This document shows positions 6,341 through 12,869 of a stretch of 12,869 nucleotides of DNA, piece after piece. The stretch lies in contig DBYC01000062.1 of assembly GCA_002310035.1 (NCBI GenBank), forward strand, positions 1 to 12,869, written 5' to 3'. Numbering within the stretch: position 1 is the first letter of the stretch; the number at the start of each line of letters is the position of its first letter. Origin of the DNA: a bacterium UBP6_UBA1196. GTDB taxonomy: Bacteria > UBP6 > UBA1177. Below the pieces are notes generated by a model. It was not told the origin of the DNA and did no database searches. It saw only the letters and a program-made list of their open reading frames with translations. A program made the position numbers and the translations under genes.

Positions 6341-7447
6341 ATGAACGATGAAGCTACCAATACCGCTCCGCTCTCGCTGCAGGATCTGCTCTCTTTGATG
6401 ATTGAGCAGGGCGCGTCAGACTTGCACATCACAAGCGGTTCGCCGCCTCAGCTCAGGATCGACGGAAACCTGCGTCCCGTCAATGTTCCACCGCTTTCTC
6501 CTGTCGATACGAAAAGACTTGCATACAGCATTCTGACTGAAAAGCAGAAAAAAACTTTTGAGGAGAAAAATGAAATAGATCTCAGCTTCGGTATCAAGAA
6601 TCTGAGCCGTTTCAGGGCAAATGTCTTCATGCAGAGAGGTGCAGTCAGTGCAGCGATCCGTGTTATTCCTTATAAAATACTTGATTTCAGACAGCTCGGT
6701 CTTCCGCCGATAGTTGAAGAACTGGCAAAAAAACCGAAAGGACTCATTCTCGTAACAGGCCCGACAGGAAGCGGAAAATCAACGACTCTGGCTTCGATGG
6801 TCGATTATATAAACCGCACCCGTCACGGCCACATCGTAACGATCGAGGATCCTATCGAGTTCATCCATTCGCACAAAAACTGCATAGTTAACCAGCGTGA
6901 AGTCGGTGCCGACACAGGCTCGTTCGCATCGGCTCTCAGAGTTGTCCTCAGACAGGACCCTGATATCGTACTCATCGGTGAGATCCGTGATATCGAGACA
7001 ATGTCAACGGCTCTCCGCGTTTCCGAAACCGGTCACCTGACTCTGGCGACACTCCACACCAACAACTCGATCGAAACGCTCAACCGAATCATCGATATGT
7101 TTCCTGAAAACCAGCAGAATCAGGTCAGGGCGCAGCTCAGCTTCGTTCTGCAGGGGATCATCGCACAGACGCTCATTCCGAAGAAATACGGCACAGGCCG
7201 TACGATCGCATGCGAAATCATGATTCCGAACGCGGCGATAAGAAACCTTATCCGTGAAGAAAAAATCCAGCAGATATATTCAAGTATGCAGTCCGGCCAG
7301 AACGACAGCGGAATGCAGACTATGACGCAGGATCTCGCAAGACTGGTCAGAAACGACATCATCAGTATGGAAGAAGCGCTGAATTTAGTGCCACACCTTG
7401 ATGAATTCCAGGCCATTCTGTCAAGAACCAACAAAACAGGGAGGTAA
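6341..7447 (+). CDS. pilT: Type IV pilus retraction ATPase PilT
   Basis: PilT is the hexameric ATPase that disassembles the pilus and drives twitching motility. The ATG at 6341 is chosen because AGGTG (6330-6334) sits 6 nt upstream and the resulting N-terminus aligns with typical PilT. An in-frame GTG at 6332 falls inside this Shine-Dalgarno. It has 368 residues. Motifs are GASDLHIT at 24-31, Walker A GPTGSGKS (140-147), Asp box IEDPIEF, Walker B IVLIGEIRD (209-217), the His box LATLHTNN (235-242) and the intact AIRNLIRE motif (299-306) known to be required for retraction. It lacks the four-Cys zinc insert of PilB. It follows pilB by 11 bp and precedes pilC by 3 bp; the pilC Shine-Dalgarno lies in its last codons. 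Confidence 0.95.
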   Translation: MNDEATNTAPLSLQDLLSLMIEQGASDLHITSGSPPQLRIDGNLRPVNVPPLSPVDTKRLAYSILTEKQKKTFEEKNEIDLSFGIKNLSRFRANVFMQRGAVSAAIRVIPYKILDFRQLGLPPIVEELAKKPKGLILVTGPTGSGKSTTLASMVDYINRTRHGHIVTIEDPIEFIHSHKNCIVNQREVGADTGSFASALRVVLRQDPDIVLIGEIRDIETMSTALRVSETGHLTLATLHTNNSIETLNRIIDMFPENQQNQVRAQLSFVLQGIIAQTLIPKKYGTGRTIACEIMIPNAAIRNLIREEKIQQIYSSMQSGQNDSGMQTMTQDLARLVRNDIISMEEALNLVPHLDEFQAILSRTNKTGR

Positions 7448-7450
7448 AAC

Positions 7451-8644
7451 ATGCCTTTTTACAAGTATGCCGGTGTCAACAAAAAAGGAGAAAAAGTCAA
7501 AGGCTCAATCGATGCTGATGACGAAAAAGGGGCAAGACAAGCCCTGCTGGCACAGGGTGTCAGAGTCGATTCCCTGAAAAAAGACTGGACAAAGATAGAG
7601 CTCGGCGGCGGCGGAATGAAGCCGAAAGAGCTCGTTATCTTCACCCGTCAGTTCGCAACGATGATCAATGCCGGTCTTTCTATTATCCAAGGTCTTGAAA
7701 TCCTCGCAGCACAGTCGGAAACACCTTATTTCCGCAGCATTCTGAGAAAGGTCAAAAATTCGGTCGAGGAAGGTAAATCACTCAGCGATTCGCTCAAAGA
7801 CCACAAGGTTTTTACCGACCTTTACGTCAACCTTGTTGCTGCAGGCGAAGTCGGCGGTATCTTGGATACGATTCTCGACCGTCTTGCGATTTTCCTTGAA
7901 AAAAACGCTGCAACAACAGCAAAAATCAAAAGTGCGATGAAATATCCGGCTGTCGTTACAATAGCAACTATTTTGATCACCATCGTTCTTCTTTACTATG
8001 TTGTTCCGACGTTCGCAACACTTTTCATGAGCAACGGCCAGCAGCTTCCCGGTCTTACCCAGGTCATTGTTGATTTGAGCCAGTGGGTTCAGGACAACAT
8101 TCTTTTCATAATCGCAGGTCTTGTCGGCGTTGTTGTCGGATTCAAAATGCTGATGAAAAACCCGAAATTCCGTTTCGCTTTCCACAGATACGCTTTGAAT
8201 GCCCCGATAGTCGGCGACCTCATCAGAAAATCGGCCGTCGCAAGGTTCACGAGAACTTTGGGAACTCTTGTCAGCTCGGGTGTTCCTCTTGTTGACGGAC
8301 TTGAAGTCGTTTCAAGAACTTCAGGTAACCTGATGATCGAAAAAGCGATCATATTCGTCAGACAGAAAGTTATCGAAGGCAGCGACATGACTACTCCACT
8401 TACCGAAGCAGGCGTTTTCCCGTCAATGGTCGTTCAGATGATCGGTGTCGGCGAAGCGACCGGTGCAATGGATACGATGCTTAATAAAATCGCTGACTTC
8501 TACGAAGAAGAGGTCGATGTCGCGGTCGACGGTCTGACATCAATGATCGAGCCCATCCTTATGGTCGTAATCGGCGGCATCGTTGGAACGATGATGGTCG
8601 CGATGTACCTGCCGATGTTCAGTATGGGTAAAGCTGTCGGATGA
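7451..8644 (+). CDS. pilC: Type IV pilus inner-membrane platform protein PilC
   Basis: PilC is the GspF-family polytopic membrane protein on which PilB and PilT act. It has 397 residues, normal for the family. There are two GspF domains, at about 65-190 and 265-390, each with the conserved VxxGExxGxxDxxLxxxAxxxE-type signature (GEVGGILDTILDRLA near 132, GEATGAMDTMLNKIA near 334). Membrane segments are at about 168-190, 216-233 and 366-388. The N-terminal 50 residues (FYKYAGVNKKGEKVKGSIDA) are the typical cytoplasmic beta-rich start. The ATG at 7451 is preceded by GGGAGGT. Its stop overlaps the pilS start as ATGA, so pilS translation is probably coupled. Confidence 0.95.
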   Translation: MPFYKYAGVNKKGEKVKGSIDADDEKGARQALLAQGVRVDSLKKDWTKIELGGGGMKPKELVIFTRQFATMINAGLSIIQGLEILAAQSETPYFRSILRKVKNSVEEGKSLSDSLKDHKVFTDLYVNLVAAGEVGGILDTILDRLAIFLEKNAATTAKIKSAMKYPAVVTIATILITIVLLYYVVPTFATLFMSNGQQLPGLTQVIVDLSQWVQDNILFIIAGLVGVVVGFKMLMKNPKFRFAFHRYALNAPIVGDLIRKSAVARFTRTLGTLVSSGVPLVDGLEVVSRTSGNLMIEKAIIFVRQKVIEGSDMTTPLTEAGVFPSMVVQMIGVGEATGAMDTMLNKIADFYEEEVDVAVDGLTSMIEPILMVVIGGIVGTMMVAMYLPMFSMGKAVG

Positions 8645-10212
8645 GCCGTCTCTCGGCGGACGAGTTCCGCAATCACCTGAATTATTATCTAGTAATCCGT
8701 TTCTTCTTCATTTTTACGGTTATATTTTCCTTTTTTCTGTTTCCTTTTATCCGAGAAAACACTGATATTTTTTCATTTTCCAACAAATTTTTCCTTGTCA
8801 CGAGTTTCATAATGCTCGTTTTCAACATCGTGTCGCTGATAGTCAGCCGGTACATAAATGAAAAATTTCTTACTCTTTTTGCCTACCTGCAGTTTGTTAT
8901 CGAAATTTTGTTCTGGGTCCTGATTTCATATATAAGCGGCGGCATCAGCTCCCCCTACCTTTATGTAATTATAATCAATATAATTTATGCCGGGATCCTG
9001 ATGCGCGAAAAAGGAGCTATAATCACGACGCTTTACGCTTTCTTTCTGCTGCTTATGCAGGGTGTCTGCATCAAATCCGATTTTCTTCCGCTTATAACTT
9101 CCGAACTTGTGAAAACCTATTCCGCTTCGTGGGAATCATACTTTTCGAGACTTTTCACCTATCTTCTTTTCTTCTCTTTCACGGGTTTTGTAGCAAGCAG
9201 AATAACCCGAAGTTTCCGGCAGGCGAACAATTCGCTCGAAGAATCGACACGCATCAGCAAGGAGATGCAGAAACACTTTTTCGCGATTTTTTCACAGATA
9301 AATATCGGGATCGTAATTTTAAACGAAACGGAAAAATTTTATGTGAACCGCTACGCAACGCAATTCAATAATATTCTTGACAAATTTCTTGCCGAAGCGA
9401 CGAAAGACGCCCTTTCGAACGGCGCATGGTCCGAGAAAAAATTCGGTGATTTCTGGCTTTCCTACACGGTAATGCCTTACATTGACAACCAGAAAGTCGT
9501 GATATTTTCGGATCTTACGGAAACAAGGAAACGCGAGGAAAGTTTTGAACTCCAGCAGAAACTTGCTTCGATAGGAAAACTCACTGCGACGATCGCGCAC
9601 GAGATCAAAAACCCGCTTACAAGTCTTATCGGTGCAAGCGAACTTATGTTTTCCGAAATAAAGGAGATCCAGCCCGAATCAGAGACAGAAGAGCTCATAG
9701 AAATCGTCCGCCGCGAGGGAACACGCGTCAAAACACTGCTCGACTCGCTTTTCAGATACACCGAGGAGACTTCATACACGATTATGGAATGCGATCCGAG
9801 TTCGATTTTGTCTGATGTAGTTACACTTTTCAGGCTGGGGCATCCGAAAGTCAAAATCACATGCAATGTTGAGGAATTTTCAGTTCTCGGCGATGCAGAA
9901 AAACTGAAACAGGTCTTCTGGAACATCCTCACAAACAGCGTGGAAGAAATGAACGATGAAGGTGAAATCGACATATTTTCGGAACATTCCGACAACTCGT
10001 TCAAAATTTATTTCGACGATACAGGCCCGGGATTTATCGAAAAAAATCTGGATAAAATTTTTGACCCGTTCTTTTCGACAAAAAAGCGCGGAACAGGTCT
10101 GGGGCTTGCGCTCGTTTACCGCATAATTACCAAGCACGGCGGCAAAATCAAGGCGATGAATACTGAAAAAGGTGCCAGAATCATTATTGATTTCGGAATC
10201 AAGGTTAAATAA
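8641..10212 (+). CDS. pilS: Membrane sensor histidine kinase, PilS type
   Basis: It is the sensor that phosphorylates PilR. It has 523 residues. Six hydrophobic segments (about 17-36, 49-69, 76-98, 104-120, 125-143, 170-187) form the PilS-like N-terminal membrane sensor, followed by a linker and a PAS-like region (about 205-295). The HisKA domain has the phosphoacceptor His320 in IAHEIKNPLTSL. The catalytic domain shows the N box (Asn428 in WNILTNSVEEM), G1 DDTGPGF (459-465), F box FDPFFSTK and G2 GTGLGLA (484-490), all intact. The start overlaps the pilC stop by 4 bp, with only a weak Shine-Dalgarno, so re-initiation is likely. The end overlaps pilR by 1 bp (TAATG). The signal is unknown here; in Pseudomonas PilS senses membrane PilA. 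The N-terminal part is more AT-rich than neighbouring genes, mainly from Phe/Ile codons. Confidence 0.9.
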   Translation: MSRLSADEFRNHLNYYLVIRFFFIFTVIFSFFLFPFIRENTDIFSFSNKFFLVTSFIMLVFNIVSLIVSRYINEKFLTLFAYLQFVIEILFWVLISYISGGISSPYLYVIIINIIYAGILMREKGAIITTLYAFFLLLMQGVCIKSDFLPLITSELVKTYSASWESYFSRLFTYLLFFSFTGFVASRITRSFRQANNSLEESTRISKEMQKHFFAIFSQINIGIVILNETEKFYVNRYATQFNNILDKFLAEATKDALSNGAWSEKKFGDFWLSYTVMPYIDNQKVVIFSDLTETRKREESFELQQKLASIGKLTATIAHEIKNPLTSLIGASELMFSEIKEIQPESETEELIEIVRREGTRVKTLLDSLFRYTEETSYTIMECDPSSILSDVVTLFRLGHPKVKITCNVEEFSVLGDAEKLKQVFWNILTNSVEEMNDEGEIDIFSEHSDNSFKIYFDDTGPGFIEKNLDKIFDPFFSTKKRGTGLGLALVYRIITKHGGKIKAMNTEKGARIIIDFGIKVK

Positions 10213-11642
10213 TGGAAAATTCTGACAAAATTAAAATTCTTGTTATTGACGACGAACTCAGCATGCGTCAGTTTCTGCAGATCCTGCTGAAAAAAGACGG
10301 ATATGACGTTACGACGGCAGAAAACGGGGAAATTGCGCTAAACAAGCTGAAAAATGAGAAATTTCCGGTAATTTTAATGGATTACAACATGCCGGAAGCG
10401 ATAGACGGTATCGATCTGCTCAACGAAATGCTTCACAGAAGTCCGAAATCGCAGATAATCGTAATCACCGCCTACGCTTCGACCGAACAGGCGATAAAGG
10501 CAATCGAACTCGGCGCCGTCGACTATGTCAGCAAACCTTTCAATGTCGCCGAGATCCGCGATATCGTAAAAAAATGCGTGACTGCAGCAGCACAGCTTCA
10601 GTCAAAAAGCGAAAATACGAAAACTGCCGCTCCGAAAATTCCGGCAGAACAGCAAAACAGTACGCAATCGCCGGATTTTATTGTCAGAAGTCCTCAGATG
10701 CAGAAGATTTTCGAGCTTGCGAAACGCATAGCTCCTACCGACAGCACTGTTTTGATAACAGGTGACAGCGGAACGGGTAAAGAGGTCCTTGCCAGCTTCA
10801 TCCACAAAAACAGCGGGCGCAGCAATATGCCGTGGTATCCGATAAACTGCGGCGCGATTCCGGAAAATCTTCTCGAAAGCGAACTTTTCGGCCACGAAAA
10901 AGGCTCTTTTACAGGCGCTTACCAGACTAAAAAAGGATATTTCGAAGTCGCTGGAAACGGAACGCTTTTCCTTGACGAGATCGGCGAACTCGGCGAAACA
11001 ATGCAGGTAAAACTGCTCCGTGTCCTGCAGGAGCGCGTATTCACAAGGGTCGGCGGTACCGAAAAAATTCCGACAGGGGTCAGACTTATCGCTGCAACAA
11101 ACAAAAATCTAAAAGAGGAAATAAAAAAAGGAAAATTCCGTGAGGATCTATATTTCCGTCTGAATGTGATCGAACTTTATATTCCACCGCTTGCCGAAAG
11201 ACGCGAAGACATCATGCCGCTTGCCGAAATGTTCCTGAAACAGTTTTCCGAAAAGGCTGGGACCGAATTTAAATTTTCAAACGAAATTCTTGAATTCTTG
11301 AAGACTTACACATTTCCTGGCAATGTCCGCGAACTCAAGAACATTGTCGAGCGCGGAACGATTTTCGCAACCGACGGTTTAGTTACTTTGACCAATTTTG
11401 ACAGAAACTATCCCGAACCTAAGCCTTTGAACCAGCAAACGCAGACTAACCTGTTCGAAGTTGACCTTTCCCACAATGTAGACCTTGATGAGATCCTGGC
11501 AGGAATCGAAAAAAACTATATAATTAAAGCACTTAAAAAAACAAATTACAACCGCCACGACACCTGTGTGCTGCTCAATCTGACAGAAAGAATGCTCCGC
11601 TACCGCATGAGCAAACTCGGAATCAGAGACGAAAAAGAATAA
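10212..11642 (+). CDS. pilR: Sigma54-dependent response regulator, PilR type
   Basis: It is an NtrC-family activator that, once phosphorylated by PilS, switches on sigma54 promoters, classically that of pilA. It has 476 residues. The receiver domain spans 1-125, with acidic pocket Asp13/Asp14, phosphoacceptor Asp57, Thr86 and Lys108. A polar linker covers about 130-155. The AAA+ domain (about 157-385) has Walker A GDSGTGK (184-190), the sigma54-contact loop GSFTGA (231-236), a common variant of GAFTGA, Walker B TLFLDE (251-256) and AATN (294-297). A Fis-type helix-turn-helix lies at about 445-472 (TCVLLNLTERMLRYRMSKL). All key residues are present. The receiver loop after Asp57 reads MPEAIDG, one residue longer than the usual MPxMDG. 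It is the last gene of the pil operon. A cognate sigma54 promoter is not found in this window. Confidence 0.92.
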   Translation: MENSDKIKILVIDDELSMRQFLQILLKKDGYDVTTAENGEIALNKLKNEKFPVILMDYNMPEAIDGIDLLNEMLHRSPKSQIIVITAYASTEQAIKAIELGAVDYVSKPFNVAEIRDIVKKCVTAAAQLQSKSENTKTAAPKIPAEQQNSTQSPDFIVRSPQMQKIFELAKRIAPTDSTVLITGDSGTGKEVLASFIHKNSGRSNMPWYPINCGAIPENLLESELFGHEKGSFTGAYQTKKGYFEVAGNGTLFLDEIGELGETMQVKLLRVLQERVFTRVGGTEKIPTGVRLIAATNKNLKEEIKKGKFREDLYFRLNVIELYIPPLAERREDIMPLAEMFLKQFSEKAGTEFKFSNEILEFLKTYTFPGNVRELKNIVERGTIFATDGLVTLTNFDRNYPEPKPLNQQTQTNLFEVDLSHNVDLDEILAGIEKNYIIKALKKTNYNRHDTCVLLNLTERMLRYRMSKLGIRDEKE

Positions 11643-11726
11643 ATCCGAAATAAAAATTTGAGTTATTCATAAAAAGTGCCAAAATCACCCGATTTTTAGG
11701 TTTTTGTTCAATTTACGAGGTGAAAA

Positions 11727-12869
11727 ATGGGACAGACTTTTGCTGAGAAGATTTTTTCAAAAATGGCGGGAAGACCTGTTGTTCCGGGAACGATCCTGAC
11801 TGTGAGACCTGACCACGTTCTTACGCACGACAACAGCGCGGCGATCTATTCTACTTTCAAGAAAATGGGCGGAAAAAAGGTCGATGATCCGAATCAGATC
11901 CTGATAATTCTTGACCACATCGTACCGGCTGCAAACGAAAAAGCGGCTACGAACCACCAGACAGTCCGTGAATTCGTCAAGGAACAAGGGATAAAAAATT
12001 TCTACGACTGTGGCCGAGGGATATGCCATCAGGTAACGGTCGAAGAAGGCTTCGCGCTTCCCGGCAAATTCATCGTCGGCAGCGACTCTCACACTGTAAC
12101 TTACGGCGCTCTCGGCGCATTCTCGACCGGGATCGGCAGAAGCGAATCGGCAGGGATCTGGGCGACCGGCGAAATCTGGCTCAAAGTGCCGGAATCAATG
12201 AAAATCGTCCTCAAGGGAAAGCCGAAACCCTACGTTTCGTCGAAAGACGTTCTCCTTCACATCGCAGGACTTATCAAAGTTGACGGCGCACTTTACAAAA
12301 GTGTAGAATTTTCAGGCGATTACATTGAAAATATCGAACTTGCAGACAGACTTGTCTTCACGAATATGTCAGTCGAGATCGGTGCTAAAAACGGATACAT
12401 GGCGCCCGACGAGAAAGTTTTCAGCTTCCTCGAAAAACACGGAATCCCGCGTGACGCCTACACTCCGATCTATCCTGATACCGATGCGGAATACGCAGAA
12501 ACTCTCGAAATCGACGTTTCGGAAATCGAACCGATGGTAGCAATGCCGCACACAGTCGACAACGTCAATAAAGTCAGCAATATGCACGATGTCAAAGTCA
12601 ATCAGGTCCTTGTCGGCACATGTACGAACGGAAGGATCGAAGACTTCAGGATCGCCGCTGAAATCCTCAAAGGAAAGCATGTCGCGAAAGAGACTAGACT
12701 GCTTGTTCTTCCGGCAAGTTCCGAAATTTATCTTAAGGCGATGGAAGAAGGTTTGTTCAAGATTTTCGTCGAAGCAGGCGGAATAATCCTGAACCCGGGC
12801 TGCGGACCGTGTCTCGGCGCGCATGAAGGTGTTATGGCGCCCGGCGAAATCACTGTCAGCACAGCAAAC
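11727..12869 (+). CDS. leuC: LeuC/homoaconitase-type dehydratase large subunit (3' end missing)
   Basis: 381 codons are open to the window end. The family is about 420 residues, so roughly 40 C-terminal residues are missing. The ATG at 11727 has GAGGTG 4 nt upstream. The protein is a 4Fe-4S hydro-lyase of the aconitase superfamily that forms a heterodimer with a LeuD-like small subunit. Expected reactions are isomerisation of 2-isopropylmalate (leucine synthesis) or of homocitrate/homoaconitate. Cluster ligands are visible: Cys299 in GTCTNGRIED, and Cys359 and Cys362 in NPGCGPCLG. Other conserved stretches are DHIVPAAN (63-70), GRGICHQV (96-103) and GSDSHTVTYGALGAF (118-132). The overall form (MGQTFAEKI start, about 420 residues) is the archaeal/Thermus-like LeuC-HacA subgroup rather than the longer E. 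coli LeuC. Substrate is therefore uncertain, and dimethylmalate dehydratase DmdA is another relative. The small subunit and other leu genes would lie beyond the window. Confidence 0.88.
   Translation, partial: MGQTFAEKIFSKMAGRPVVPGTILTVRPDHVLTHDNSAAIYSTFKKMGGKKVDDPNQILIILDHIVPAANEKAATNHQTVREFVKEQGIKNFYDCGRGICHQVTVEEGFALPGKFIVGSDSHTVTYGALGAFSTGIGRSESAGIWATGEIWLKVPESMKIVLKGKPKPYVSSKDVLLHIAGLIKVDGALYKSVEFSGDYIENIELADRLVFTNMSVEIGAKNGYMAPDEKVFSFLEKHGIPRDAYTPIYPDTDAEYAETLEIDVSEIEPMVAMPHTVDNVNKVSNMHDVKVNQVLVGTCTNGRIEDFRIAAEILKGKHVAKETRLLVLPASSEIYLKAMEEGLFKIFVEAGGIILNPGCGPCLGAHEGVMAPGEITVSTAN

Noticed and set aside
11666..11682. Sigma54-like site on the minus strand (TTGGCAC followed by ATGAA)
   Set aside because: The -24 half is perfect, but the invariant GC of the -12 half is GA, and it points back into the 3' end of pilR. 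Chance similarity is more likely.
11658..11685. Possible promoter TTGAGT-16-CAAAAT before the LeuC-type gene
   Set aside because: Only four matches of six in each box; too weak in an AT-rich gap to call. The gene may have its own promoter here, but I cannot locate it.
11681..11696. AAAATC-ACCC-GATTTT hairpin after pilR
   Set aside because: A 6-bp stem with a single GC pair, followed by TAGGTTTTTG, is too unstable to call a terminator, though it is the only candidate between pilR and the next gene.

Overview
The window (12.9 kb, complex coding with moderate GC judged by eye) looks like the chromosome of a Gram-negative, probably anaerobic or environmental bacterium of the old Deltaproteobacteria (Myxococcota/Desulfobacterota side). 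The grounds are the gene order pilB-pilT-pilC-pilS-pilR, which matches the type IV pilus clusters of Myxococcus and Geobacter, and the neighbouring exported proteins with aspartate/serine-rich tethers, Cys-rich modules, MopE-like metal-binding repeats and GLUG repeats. The lineage is an inference; no rRNA or tRNA gene is present to confirm it.

Left part (1-3355, minus strand): an apparent operon of exported proteins. It is transcribed leftward from a promoter near 3383-3410. In order it holds an 848-residue GLUG-repeat lipoprotein (TTG start), a 244-residue secreted protein with three MopE-type Asp/Cys repeats, and the first seven codons of a third gene that runs off the window edge. Spacings are 7 and 33 bp, and each gene has its own Shine-Dalgarno sequence.

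Middle (3356-4472): a compact divergent control region of about 170 bp, then a plus-strand 319-residue acidic, Cys-rich lipoprotein of unknown function. The two divergent lipoproteins share the same design: signal peptide with lipid-type Cys, acidic low-complexity tether, then Cys-rich modules.

Right part (4473-11642, plus strand): a strong sigma70-type promoter (TTGACG-16-TATAAT) precedes a tightly packed type IV pilus operon. pilB is the extension ATPase, pilT the retraction ATPase, pilC the inner-membrane platform, pilS the membrane histidine kinase and pilR the sigma54-dependent response regulator. Junctions are +11 bp, +3 bp, a 4-bp ATGA overlap and a 1-bp TAATG overlap, so the genes are probably co-transcribed and translationally coupled. 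Together they encode the pilus motors, the platform and the two-component switch that classically controls the pilin gene pilA. pilA itself, which directly follows pilR in Myxococcus and Geobacter, is absent here.

Right edge (11727-12869): the first 381 codons of a LeuC/homoaconitase-type 4Fe-4S dehydratase large subunit, cut by the window end. It is metabolic and appears unrelated to the pilus operon.

Overall the pilus and dehydratase parts are conventional. The least-understood content is the pair of divergently transcribed surface lipoproteins, which carry internal Cys-repeat modules I could not assign to a named family. I found no CRISPR array, insertion sequence, phage gene, tRNA or rRNA, and no clear evidence of a wholly new system.
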